NCBI GenBank assembly: GCA_016719225.1
Contig: JADKAN010000002.1
Coordinates: 744,001 to 808,000, forward strand
Source: Flavobacteriales bacterium
Lineage (GTDB): Bacteria; Bacteroidota; Bacteroidia; Flavobacteriales_F; PHOS-HE28
DNA: 64,000 nucleotides
Direction of reading: 5' to 3'
In this document: in pieces, positions 9,617 to 18,389 of the stretch
Position numbering within the stretch: the stretch's first letter is position 1
Layout: each line of letters starts with the position of its first letter
Program-made: the position numbers and the translations under genes
The notes under the pieces: model-generated
Database searches by the model: none
Told to the model about the DNA's origin: nothing
What the model saw: the letters and a program-made list of their open reading frames with translations, nothing else

Positions 9617-9786
9617 TAATGTCGCGAATATCGATTACCATAAACTATTGTAAACACTAATAGTATCCATTTTGTGCACGATAGAATGTCCATTAAGATG
9701 TCCGGATGAATGTCCAATGTATGGAATAGCGAAATATTTGCTACGGCACTGGCATGAGAAGAGTTTTAATCGTTGAGGCAACGACA

Positions 9787-10383
9787 TCAAGCTGCCCAGA
9801 TCAGCACCATGAGGCTGAAGAAGAGCGCGGCTGCGCCCAAGGCCATTCCGGCGATGCCGAATCCTTTTCCATGGTCTTCCCGATCGCGGCATTGGCGGCT
9901 ACCGATAAGTCCCAAACCGAAAGAGATCGCGCCGCCGATGAGCAGTAAATAGATGCTTTGGGTGCCGATGCCGATCATCACCGTGGCGATCGCTAAAGGC
10001 AACGAAGCGATGGCTTTTACGTTCCATCTGTGAGCCGTCCCGGAGTAGTAAGCAGTATCCGGGCCAGAGGTCAATTTCTCGGTAATTGTTAAAATATCGG
10101 AGTGAGACTTTGGAGCGGCACTCACTTCTACCGCAGTGAATAGCTGAGGTTCTGGCGAACCCCGCGCGCCTGACAGGAGTGACTGGGTCTGGTTGGCAAT
10201 AAGGCTTGGATCCGGCGCTTGGTCTACGAACACGTGCTCCGCGTCCGATCGGATATCCGCAGTGACGAGTCGCACTTCACCCTGCTTCCGGAGCCATCCA
10301 TAACGGGCAGAATTCCGTGGAGTGGAACATCCTATTCCAAGACCAATGAGGACCAAAAAAGGGAGGGGAAAAGACCGGCGCAC
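9787..10383 (-). CDS. Putative lipoprotein with C-terminal membrane helices
   Basis: 198 aa starting at GTG 10383; no in-frame ATG gives a signal peptide. The N-terminus MRRSFPLPFLVLIGLGIGC is a lipoprotein-type signal with Cys19. A polar middle (about residues 20-120) follows. The last ~75 residues contain three hydrophobic segments with a short basic loop (SRQCRDREDHGKGFGIAG) of the kind seen in DUF4190-like membrane domains. This arrangement occurs in many small Bacteroidota envelope proteins of unknown function. A -7-like TAGCTTTC lies only 3 bases upstream of the GTG. The function is not known. Confidence 0.7.
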   Translation of the reverse strand: MRRSFPLPFLVLIGLGIGCSTPRNSARYGWLRKQGEVRLVTADIRSDAEHVFVDQAPDPSLIANQTQSLLSGARGSPEPQLFTAVEVSAAPKSHSDILTITEKLTSGPDTAYYSGTAHRWNVKAIASLPLAIATVMIGIGTQSIYLLLIGGAISFGLGLIGSRQCRDREDHGKGFGIAGMALGAAALFFSLMVLIWAA

Positions 10384-10611
10384 GGCGAAAGCTATCTTTC
10401 GGTTTCACGCCCCGGACCAGTGCAGTCGGCCTGTCATCAACCGGCTACTATGGAAAGAGTCTTGGCCTCGGAACAAAGGTCAACACTTCGCAGTGTCCGA
10501 TACGTTCCATCAGCTCTCTAGCGTTGACTCCCGATCATGTCGGCTTCACCATAGATGCCGGAGTAGTCCCGATGGGGTGGGGTCAGTAACGGCCGGGGGG
10601 CGATGCTGATG

Positions 10612-12228
10612 CTAGACCAACCGGAAGGCATCTCCGTCGAAAAGGCCTAAATCGCTCATTTTCAGGTGCGGGATTACCAGCAGCGCCATGAAACTCAGGG
10701 TCATATAAGGTGCACCAAGGGGGGAACCGAGTGCCTTTGCCTGTGCGTCGATCTTCGAGTAGGCTTTGGCAACTTCGTAAGCGTCGGCATCGCTCATGAT
10801 CCCGGCCACCGGTAGCGGCAGGATGTTGGTATTCGCGCCATCCGCCAAACTCACCCCGCCTCGCGCGTTGATCACCAAGTTGATAGCTGCGCACAGGTCT
10901 TCATCATTGGTAGCGACCGCCACGATGTTGTGACTATCGTGCGCAACGCTACCTGCTATGGCTCCGCGTTCCAGCCCGAAGTTCTTGATCCAGCCGATGG
11001 CTGGTTCCGCATCCTTATAACGGTTCACCACGGCGATCTTCAATACATCGCGGGAAGGATCCGCCACGAAGTACCCGTCCTCCACCTTACCCGGGATCAA
11101 CTCTTTTCCGGTGATCAGCTGGCTGTCCAACGCGGTGATCACCAGCAGTTCATCCTGGGTCGCAGGCACGGCGAAGTCCTCTGGCCTCTTCGCTGTACAA
11201 CGAAAGCGGTTCGGCCGATCCTCTTTCACGCTGGTTATCAGGCTTTTGCCATTCTCTGCCACCAGAACGCCATCCAGATAGGTCTGTCGGACACGGAAGT
11301 GCACCAGGTCCTCCACCACGATCAGGTCCGCCGCATCGCCTACACGGAGCCTGCCGATGGGTAGCTTGTAGTGTTCCACCGGGTTCACGCAGGCGGCCTG
11401 AAGGACGTTGTAGAGGTCGATCCCCTTGGCCACCGCCCGTGCGCAGAGTGCATTGATGTGGTTCTCAACCAAGCTGTCCGGATGCTTGTCATCGCTGCAG
11501 AACATCATCTCTTTGGGATGCGTGTGAAGCAGGTCGATCAGCGCTTCGAAGTTCTTCGCTGCGCTGCCCTCGCGGATCAGGATCTTCATACCGTGTTTCA
11601 GCTTTTCCTGTGCTTCCGCTTCGGTGAAACATTCATGGTCCGTGCTGATGCCAGCGGCGATGTAGCGGCGGGCATCCTCGCCGCGCAGGCCGGGCGCATG
11701 GCCATCCACGGGTTTACCGAGGCGGTGCGCATGTGCGATCTTTTTCATTACTTCTGCTTCGCCGCTCAGCACACCGGGGAAATTCATCATTTCGCTGAGG
11801 TAAAGCACCTCCGGTTTCTCCAGAAGGGCGCTCACTTGTACGGCATCAATGGCATCACCGGCAGTCTCGAATACAGTCGCAGGGACGCAGCTCGGCGCTC
11901 CGAAATAGAAATGGAAAGGCGTCTTCTTGCCGTTGGCGATCATGAACTCCACACCCTCCACGCCCAGTACATTGCCGATCTCGTGGGGGTCGCTCACCGT
12001 GGCCACGGTGCCATGTGTAACGGCTAAACGTGCGAACTCACTGGGTATCAACATACTGCTTTCCACATGAACGTGCGAATCCACGAAGCCCGGCAGAATA
12101 AAGCTATCGACAGGTTCAGTCAGCTCCTTGATCCGCTCGATCCGACCCTCATGGATCACTAACTCCGCTGGGAATATGCGGCGGGCGGGAATATCCACGA
12201 AATTGCCCTTGATAATGGTATCTTCCAT
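10612..12228 (-). CDS. ade: Adenine deaminase
   Basis: 538 aa from ATG 12228. Belongs to the amidohydrolase superfamily. It starts with a small composite beta-domain, then the metal-binding HxH in DSHVHVESS (His52, His54). Further ligands and signature segments include DGHAPGL, STDHE and FCSDDKHPD. The C-terminal part carries the domain characteristic of adenine deaminase (HDSHNIVAV, GGVSLADG). The enzyme converts adenine to hypoxanthine plus ammonia in purine salvage. The start was chosen at MEDTII because upstream residues lack family likeness. A near-consensus TTACTTTG ends 5 bases before it. It is a single gene, not in an obvious operon. Confidence 0.96.
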   Translation of the reverse strand: MEDTIIKGNFVDIPARRIFPAELVIHEGRIERIKELTEPVDSFILPGFVDSHVHVESSMLIPSEFARLAVTHGTVATVSDPHEIGNVLGVEGVEFMIANGKKTPFHFYFGAPSCVPATVFETAGDAIDAVQVSALLEKPEVLYLSEMMNFPGVLSGEAEVMKKIAHAHRLGKPVDGHAPGLRGEDARRYIAAGISTDHECFTEAEAQEKLKHGMKILIREGSAAKNFEALIDLLHTHPKEMMFCSDDKHPDSLVENHINALCARAVAKGIDLYNVLQAACVNPVEHYKLPIGRLRVGDAADLIVVEDLVHFRVRQTYLDGVLVAENGKSLITSVKEDRPNRFRCTAKRPEDFAVPATQDELLVITALDSQLITGKELIPGKVEDGYFVADPSRDVLKIAVVNRYKDAEPAIGWIKNFGLERGAIAGSVAHDSHNIVAVATNDEDLCAAINLVINARGGVSLADGANTNILPLPVAGIMSDADAYEVAKAYSKIDAQAKALGSPLGAPYMTLSFMALLVIPHLKMSDLGLFDGDAFRLV

Positions 12229-12620
12229 GGGTACAAAGTAAGGGAGGTGAACAGTTGAAGGGCCATCGTTATCAGCTTTCAGCTGGGCCACCATGCGGGA
12301 TCACTTAACGACGATCCAAAGTGAACTGCCTTTGCAGCTCCCATCAGTCCATGCCGTTCCACTTACTGGACCCGTGGAATTTCATCCCAACACTCCAGAT
12401 CGATATAGAGCTTGAGCGATCAGGAGGATCTTGTGCTGTTTATACGAAGGTTCTTTCCGGTTGGCTTTGTTGGCATTGACCATAATTCGGGGGTAGGGAT
12501 GTGGGCGTACATTCGTATCATTCAAAGGTTGCTGAACAACCTTAGATTATCAGACCTGAGGTGTTCATCGCTACAGTAATCACTACCATACCCTGCACAG
12601 CACACTAAATCTGCACGCAA
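12229..12620. other. Gene-free divergent intergenic region
   Basis: 392 bases between the ade start and the GH-like lipoprotein start. No RNA family or gene recognised. A 7-bp inverted repeat AAGGTTG / CAACCTT with loop CTGAA lies around 12526-12544, with no T-run after it. Lower GC than the flanking genes suggests promoter DNA for both neighbours, but I cannot assign a -7 box for the plus-strand gene. Confidence 0.4.
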
Positions 12621-13715
12621 ATGATAGGTCACCGAATGATGGGATGGGGTTCAATTCCCTTATTGTTCTTTTTCCTTTCCGGCACGACGACACAGAGCTG
12701 TAACGAGCCGCAGTCAACGAAGCCTACAGCCGAGCAAGGACCACCTATGGCCGAACAACGTTCCCAAGCCGCCGCGGACGATCAGGATACGAGTGCTTGG
12801 CACCTGCCTTTTTTCGGCTTCAATGCAAAAGGTATGATGGACGTGGAACAGCAGACACGCTACGCCAATTCCTTCTTCGATCAAATACCCGGCTCCATCA
12901 AGAAGAACATGGTGGTCCGCGTAACGGCGGGGACACAATCCCAACTGGCATATGCCAAGGACTGGACGTCCGATATGATCAACGATTGGGTGGGTTTTCA
13001 AAAGAAGCAGGGTGTACGCTTCATCTACGTGGTGAACGGTAACGACACGCCGGCGAACCAGGCCGCTATGATCCAAAGATGGATGGATGCCGGGGCCAGC
13101 TTCGACTTCATTGAAATGATGAATGAATACTACCTGCCCAAGTATGCCAAGGGTGATCTCAGCAAGGAGGAAGTGAAGGAGGTAGTGACACCGGAGAAAT
13201 ACGTGAACACGATACTTCCAGCGTTCTGGAAGGAATTGGACCGTTTCAACTTGCCGTATTACGTCATTTTTGCACCCTCGAAGCCTGGCCATGCGAACGC
13301 TGACAAGATCTCGGAACACTGGAACGAAGTGCTTTCCGATGCGCTTAAGAACAAATATCCTGACCGTCAGTTGAATGCAACGATACACTTGTACTTGCGA
13401 GGAAGTTCGGACCTGAATGCGTTCGATTACGACCAGATCGACCAAGTGCGCAAGGACATGCCTGCAGGGCGCCACATCGCCATAACAGAGGCAGGTGTCA
13501 TCGACCCCGGCCAGTCACTCCAGCAATCAGGCGAAACGGCGGTGGCGCATTACAAGAACATCATCAAGCATTTGCGGCAGGGCGATTACCTGCTTGACCA
13601 GATACTTTACAATGCCGGGAAGAATAACAACACCACAGCCTTAAGCCCGCAGACGAACGGAGAGACATCAAAGGGTAAGGTGATCCTTCAATTCATCCGG
13701 AACAGGCTGAATTGA
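12621..13715 (+). CDS. Secreted/lipoprotein clan GH-A-like protein of unknown specificity
   Basis: 364 aa. An N-terminal hydrophobic signal ends in TTTQSC, a loose lipobox with Cys27. A low-complexity Gln/Ala/Pro linker follows (to ~residue 57), then an alpha/beta domain consistent with a TIM barrel. Two candidate catalytic acids are placed as in clan GH-A retaining glycosidases: Glu169 in EMMNEYY (Asn-Glu) and Glu290 in AITEAG. This parallels the glycosidase at the left edge of the window, though overall similarity is low. Neither the family nor the substrate can be named. It sits alone between ade and the helicase gene. Action on glycans at the cell surface is an inference. Confidence 0.7.
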   Translation: MIGHRMMGWGSIPLLFFFLSGTTTQSCNEPQSTKPTAEQGPPMAEQRSQAAADDQDTSAWHLPFFGFNAKGMMDVEQQTRYANSFFDQIPGSIKKNMVVRVTAGTQSQLAYAKDWTSDMINDWVGFQKKQGVRFIYVVNGNDTPANQAAMIQRWMDAGASFDFIEMMNEYYLPKYAKGDLSKEEVKEVVTPEKYVNTILPAFWKELDRFNLPYYVIFAPSKPGHANADKISEHWNEVLSDALKNKYPDRQLNATIHLYLRGSSDLNAFDYDQIDQVRKDMPAGRHIAITEAGVIDPGQSLQQSGETAVAHYKNIIKHLRQGDYLLDQILYNAGKNNNTTALSPQTNGETSKGKVILQFIRNRLN

Positions 13716-13762
13716 TCATGCTCGTTTGAGCAGAACGTGGTGTTCCAGGTCGGGGCCGTTCA

Positions 13763-13794
13763 TTGCTCGTGTTAGAGTGTCCCGGATATTTTTG
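13763..13794 (+). promoter_or_regulatory. Upstream promoter of the UvrD/PcrA helicase gene
   Basis: TTG at 13763-13765, 21-base spacer, then TATTTTTG at 13787-13794, followed by GCAG. One of two tandem -7 boxes 60 bases apart. Confidence 0.5.
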
Positions 13795-13846
13795 GCAGAC
13801 CGCGACTTAGCTTTTCAACAGAACGAAAAGCCTCGGCGCGTGCGGC

Positions 13847-13854
13847 TAACTTTG
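13847..13854 (+). promoter_or_regulatory. Start-proximal -7 box of the helicase gene
   Basis: TAACTTTG, a full TAnnTTTG match, with only 7 bases before ATG 13862. It is also followed by GCAG like the upstream box. No clear TTG at the expected -33 distance. Confidence 0.5.
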
Positions 13855-13861
13855 GCAGCCC

Positions 13862-16255
13862 ATGGACCATTTAAAAGGGCTGAACCCAGCCCAGCTCGCC
13901 GCTGTTGAGGCCACTGAAGGCCCCACCATGGTGATCGCCGGGGCCGGTAGCGGCAAGACCCGCGTGCTCACCGTACGTATCGCACACTTGCTTACCAAGG
14001 ACGTCGATGCGTTCCGCATACTCGCGCTCACCTTCACGAACAAGGCCGCGAAGAGTATGAAGGAACGCATCGCCAAGCTCGTCCCCGGTGGCGAGGCGCA
14101 GAGCCTTTGGATGGGCACTTTCCACAGCGTTTTCGCGCGCATCCTTCGCGCCGAGGCCGATAAGATCGGTTATCCAAAAGACTTTACCATCTACGACAGC
14201 GACGACAGCCGTTCGTTGATCCGCACGATCGTGAAGGAGTTCAACCTCGACGAGAAGTTGTACAAAGCCAACTTGGTGCATGGCCGCATCAGCATCGCGA
14301 AGAATAACCTCATTGGCCCGAAGGCCTATCTGGAGAACGTGGAACTCATGAGCAGCGATGCCGCCAACATGCGCCCGCAGATCGGCTTGATCTACCAGCA
14401 GTATGCCGCCCGCTGCTTCCGCGCCGGCGCGATGGATTTCGACGACCTGCTCTTCCTGACGAACATCCTCTTCCGCGATCATCCGGATGTGATGCTGAAG
14501 TACCAGCAACGCTTCCAATACATACTCGTGGATGAGTACCAGGACACCAATCTCGCGCAGTACAATATTGTGAAGACGCTTGCTGCTCGGCACGAGAACC
14601 TCACTGTGGTGGGCGACGACAGCCAGAGCATCTATGCATTCCGCGGTGCGAACATCCAGAATATCCTCAACTTCCAAAAGGACTACCCCGAACATCAGGT
14701 CTTCAAGCTGGAGCAGAACTACCGGAGCACGAAGAACATCGTGAACGCCGCGAACAGCTTGATCGAGAAGAACAAGGAGCGCTTGGACAAGACCGTATGG
14801 ACCGCCAACGATGAAGGCACGCCCTTGCCGGTGGTCCGCAGTGTGAGCGACAACGAGGAAGGACGCTTCGTCGCGAACGACATCTTCAGCACCAAGATGC
14901 ATGAGCGCGTGCCGAACCACGGCTTCGCGATCCTCTACCGCACCAACGCGCAGAGCCGCAGCATGGAGGAAGCGTTGCGGAAAATGAACATCCCGTATCG
15001 CATATACGGCGGACTCAGCTTCTACCAGCGTAAGGAGGTGAAGGACCTCATCACCTACTTCCGCCTCACCTGCAATCCCAACGACGAAGAGGCGCTAAAG
15101 CGTGTGATCAACTACCCCGTGCGCGGCATCGGACAAAGCACCATCGACAAGTTGATGGTGGCCGCGAACCAGCACGACAAAAGCATTTGGGACATCATCC
15201 ACGACCACCTCGGCGAGGTGGGACTGCACGACGGATTGAAGAAGAAGATCGCGCAGTTCGTGATGATGATCCGCAGTTTCCGGACGATGCTGGAGACGCA
15301 GAGCGCATACGCTCTTGGCGAATACATCGCGCGCACAACCGGTCTGCTGCAGGACCTTTTCGCGGACAAGACCCCCGAGGGTGTGAGCCGCTACGAGAAC
15401 ATCCAAGGTTTGCTGAACGGGATGAAGGAGTTTAGCGACCCCACGATAAATTCCCCTACCACGGAGCCAGGAACGGATCCGGAGGTATTGGCTGATGGCG
15501 AGCAGGTACTGCGCACCTTGCCGGATTTTCTCATAGATGTGGCGCTGCTCACCGACGCCGACAACAATGACCCGAACGACCAGGACCGTGTGAGCCTGAT
15601 GACCGTCCACAGCGCGAAGGGTTTGGAGTTCCCCTACGTGTATATCGTGGGGATGGAGGAAAACCTCTTCCCGAACATGATGGCCGTGCAAAGCCGCGCC
15701 GACCTGGAGGAAGAGCGCCGCTTATTCTACGTGGCGATCACCCGTGCAGAAAAGCGCGCCACGTTGAGCTATGCGATCAGCCGCTACAAATGGGGCACGT
15801 TGCAGAGCGCTGAGCCGAGCCGCTTCTTGCAGGAGATCGATCAGAAGTACTTGGAACTGCCTTCGCGGCACGAGATGCCAAGCTTTGCTAGAGGGCCTTC
15901 GTTCGCTGAGCGCAACGGGTTCGTGGAGCGCCCGACAGCTGCAGCCGCGGTAGGAAGGGCACCATTACAGGAGCGTCCCCGGAGCGTAACGCGCAGTACG
16001 GCACCAACACCGGCCAAACGCAACCTGAAAAAGATCGATTCAGCAGGAGCACCTCTGGAAGCGACCAGCACGTTGGGCTACGCCACACCGGAGGAGCTCG
16101 TTGAGGGAGTGACCGTGGAGCACGAGCGTTTCGGTAAGGGCAAGGTGGTAAAGTTGGAAGGGCAGGTCCCGGATATCAAGGCCACTATCTTCTTTCCCAG
16201 CGCTGGGCAGAAACAATTGCTTTTACGCTTCGCGAAGTTGCGTGTGGTGAGCTAA
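13862..16255 (+). CDS. UvrD/PcrA-type ATP-dependent 3'-5' DNA helicase
   Basis: 797 aa superfamily 1A helicase. The Q-motif region LNPAQLAAVEA opens the protein. Walker A is AGAGSGKT (residues 26-33); motif II VDEYQDTN, motif III GDDSQSIYAFRGA, motif IV QNYRST, motif V TVHSAKGLEF and motif VI YVAITRA follow. The ~100-residue C-terminal tail contains a small domain (VEHERFGKGKVVKLEG) that binds RNA polymerase in PcrA relatives. Roles in the family are nucleotide excision repair, mismatch repair and removal of stalled complexes. The start directly follows a -7 box at 13847. PcrA versus UvrD cannot be separated here. Confidence 0.96.
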   Translation: MDHLKGLNPAQLAAVEATEGPTMVIAGAGSGKTRVLTVRIAHLLTKDVDAFRILALTFTNKAAKSMKERIAKLVPGGEAQSLWMGTFHSVFARILRAEADKIGYPKDFTIYDSDDSRSLIRTIVKEFNLDEKLYKANLVHGRISIAKNNLIGPKAYLENVELMSSDAANMRPQIGLIYQQYAARCFRAGAMDFDDLLFLTNILFRDHPDVMLKYQQRFQYILVDEYQDTNLAQYNIVKTLAARHENLTVVGDDSQSIYAFRGANIQNILNFQKDYPEHQVFKLEQNYRSTKNIVNAANSLIEKNKERLDKTVWTANDEGTPLPVVRSVSDNEEGRFVANDIFSTKMHERVPNHGFAILYRTNAQSRSMEEALRKMNIPYRIYGGLSFYQRKEVKDLITYFRLTCNPNDEEALKRVINYPVRGIGQSTIDKLMVAANQHDKSIWDIIHDHLGEVGLHDGLKKKIAQFVMMIRSFRTMLETQSAYALGEYIARTTGLLQDLFADKTPEGVSRYENIQGLLNGMKEFSDPTINSPTTEPGTDPEVLADGEQVLRTLPDFLIDVALLTDADNNDPNDQDRVSLMTVHSAKGLEFPYVYIVGMEENLFPNMMAVQSRADLEEERRLFYVAITRAEKRATLSYAISRYKWGTLQSAEPSRFLQEIDQKYLELPSRHEMPSFARGPSFAERNGFVERPTAAAAVGRAPLQERPRSVTRSTAPTPAKRNLKKIDSAGAPLEATSTLGYATPEELVEGVTVEHERFGKGKVVKLEGQVPDIKATIFFPSAGQKQLLLRFAKLRVVS

Positions 16256-16283
16256 GGTGACTGACTTGGTCTAAACCGAGGGG

Positions 16284-16319
16284 TGATAATAACAAAGGCC
16301 ACCTGCCTCCAGGTGACCT
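16284..16319 (-). terminator. Terminator of the T9SS cargo gene
   Basis: Arms AGGCCACCTG (16296-16305) and CAGGTGACCT (16310-16319), one mismatch, loop of 4. Read on the minus strand the hairpin is followed by TTTGTTATT. It sits between the convergent helicase and cargo genes. Confidence 0.6.
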
Positions 16320-16338
16320 CTGCTTAGCGTGCAACGGC

Positions 16339-17274
16339 TCAGTTCTTTACCACCTTCTTCACGAGTGTTTCTCCGCCGTCGTTGATGCGCACGAAGTAGA
16401 CGCCTGGTTGAAGGCGGGCGATGTTGAAGGAGACGTCCGTAGCGTTCAGGATAACAGGAACCTCCGTGCGTGTGCCAGCCATGTCGAACATTTCCACGGT
16501 GGCGGTGCTGCTCAGGGTGGTGGCGAGGTCAATGGTCACTTGGTTACGGGCTGGCGTGGGATACACTCCCGAGGTGTTGGCTAATACGTCCGCAATACCG
16601 ACGTTGGCGACATTTTCCAAAGTGAAGTCATCAATATAATAGTGCGAAGGAGTGACAGTACCCGCAGCGGCTGCGAAAAAATCGGCCCAATCGAGTTGGT
16701 TCAGTCCGCTTGGCGAGTCAGCCTCCATGCTCCATTGCCATTGGTGTATGGAAGTGCCGTTCATAAAGAATTCGGCTTCGTCATCAGCCATATTGATGTC
16801 GAACTTCACCTCATTCCATTCACCTTGAGTGTGAGTGAATGGGTATTGCACGCTGTTCACCATCATGTAACCCGTTCCATCGTTGCTGAAATAACTCTCC
16901 AGCGCGAAACTCAGGTTGGCTGGATCCCCATTGTGCATCAGGTTGAAGTAACCGCCGGCATTGTTCTCCACCCGGATCCAGAACGAGAGCTGGTAATGGC
17001 CACCGGTAAGTCCGCCAAAATCATGCACGAAATCCACCGGTCCGCTGGCCGAAGGGCCAAAGATCTCCGCGGATACCGAGCCGCCATGGGCGATAAGGCC
17101 GTTGGCCGTGGCATCCTCCGGGGTGCCCGGGGAGTTATCCCAAGTCCTCCAATTGCCGTTCGAGTTCTCCGCTACATAGGTTCCTGGGGAATATCCCTCG
17201 AAATCATCCTGGAAAACCACTTGAGCGGTCGCCAACAAGGGGAATAAGGCAAATAGGAGGACTGGTTTTCTCAT
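16339..17274 (-). CDS. Secreted protein with lectin-like domain and T9SS type A sorting domain
   Basis: 311 aa. Signal peptide MRKPVLLFALFPLLATAQ. Residues ~20-210 form a beta-rich domain with a laminin-G/concanavalin-like look (FQDDFEGY..., GGHYQLSFWIRV, GEWNEVKFDI). Proteins of this kind often bind or cleave glycans; no catalytic residues were recognised. The C-terminal ~80 residues are a type IX sorting domain: VYPTPARNQVTIDL, a middle VEMFDMAGT strand and the closing LQPGVYFVRIN...VKKVVKN. It is therefore expected to cross the outer membrane through T9SS and be released or anchored. Function otherwise unknown. Confidence 0.85.
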   Translation of the reverse strand: MRKPVLLFALFPLLATAQVVFQDDFEGYSPGTYVAENSNGNWRTWDNSPGTPEDATANGLIAHGGSVSAEIFGPSASGPVDFVHDFGGLTGGHYQLSFWIRVENNAGGYFNLMHNGDPANLSFALESYFSNDGTGYMMVNSVQYPFTHTQGEWNEVKFDINMADDEAEFFMNGTSIHQWQWSMEADSPSGLNQLDWADFFAAAAGTVTPSHYYIDDFTLENVANVGIADVLANTSGVYPTPARNQVTIDLATTLSSTATVEMFDMAGTRTEVPVILNATDVSFNIARLQPGVYFVRINDGGETLVKKVVKN

Positions 17275-17410
17275 GGTCAGGGTTATTCTTGTGGAGTGTG
17301 CAGCGTATGGTGGAACTCCTACCTTTGGCGCCGCAAGCTATCCTCGTGGTTGGCCCTTGGGACGCACATTTCGCCCCGGGTGTTCCATAAATTCGACGAT
17401 CACCGCTAAC

Positions 17411-18100
17411 ATGCCGACGAACTTCGATTACAACACCCAGCGCAACTTGTTGATCATCCCCGAATACGGGCGTATAGTGCAGCGGATGGTGGAAACCTGC
17501 GTGGAGGAGGAAGACCGCGAAAAGCGCACGCGCATGGCTCGCGCCGTAGTGCAGGCGATGGGTAAGTTGAATCCGCAGTTACGCAGCAACGAGAATAGCG
17601 ACCGCACTTTCTGGGACCATGTACACATCATGTCCAACTTCAGCTTGGAGGTGGACAGTCCATACCCTACGCCGACTGCTGAAGGGCTGCGCTCGAAGCC
17701 ACAACCCGTGGCCTATCCAAAGACCACCATACGCTTTGGACATTACGGAAAATTGGTGGAGCGCATGATCGAGCAGTGTGCGGCCTTGGAGGATGGGCCG
17801 GAAAGGGCTGCGTTCACCTTGGTGATCGCCAACCAGATGAAGAAGCAGTTCCTCACGTGGAACCGCGACAGCGTGGGCGATGGTGCGATCTTGAAAGATC
17901 TGGCCGATCTGGGGAAAGGCGAGTTGAAACTGGCCCCCGAACAACAATTGGCACATACCGACACCCTGTTGCAGGCTCAGCGCAACGGTCCACGCAACGC
18001 GGTGGAGCCCACCCGCAAACGGCACAGCAACAACAACAATGGTGGTAGCGGCGCTGGTGGCAAAAAGAGGCATCGTAACCGGAAGAAGAACCGCTACTAA
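17411..18100 (+). CDS. DUF4290 domain-containing protein
   Basis: 229 aa from ATG 17411 (MPTNFDYNTQRNLLIIPEYG), which is where the family begins; the frame is open further upstream but with no likeness. The DUF4290 region covers residues ~1-185 and is mostly helical, with a repeated GRIVQRMVE / GKLVERMIE element. The tail is Asn/Gly-rich then strongly basic (NNNNGGSG... KKRHRNRKKNRY), suggesting nucleic-acid contact. No biochemical role is known. It precedes murA on the same strand, an adjacency I recall from other Bacteroidota. TACCTTTG at 17320 is a possible -7 box. Confidence 0.88.
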   Translation: MPTNFDYNTQRNLLIIPEYGRIVQRMVETCVEEEDREKRTRMARAVVQAMGKLNPQLRSNENSDRTFWDHVHIMSNFSLEVDSPYPTPTAEGLRSKPQPVAYPKTTIRFGHYGKLVERMIEQCAALEDGPERAAFTLVIANQMKKQFLTWNRDSVGDGAILKDLADLGKGELKLAPEQQLAHTDTLLQAQRNGPRNAVEPTRKRHSNNNNGGSGAGGKKRHRNRKKNRY

Positions 18101-18389
18101 GCCCTGTCGTTATTGATCAGGCCATAGAGTGCTGTAGCCTTGGCGGTTCCACCGGCGTCCTGTGAACTGCTACGGTCCGTGCTCGGGTCAGCGGCCATAC
18201 AAGAAAAGTGGAATTACCTACCTGCGTTTCTGCGATAGACGGCGGTGATCTTAGGATCCTGCTGCAGGTATTCAGGTGGGTTAGGCCCGGACCGGCATCG
18301 TTCCAGCCACCGCGTCACCTACATCGACTTGTTGAAAGCATTCCTACTTGCCTCTCCGGAAGCCGGACTTCCCTTCCTTGTTTCGCAAC

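Noticed and set aside
9635..9892. Minus-strand frame of 85 codons upstream of the first fic gene
   Set aside because: Overlaps the lipoprotein gene's 3' end in another frame and has no signal, motif or promoter.
13719..13732. Hairpin TGCTC-GTTT-GAGCA after the GH-like lipoprotein gene as a terminator
   Set aside because: Only 5 bp and no T-run follows.
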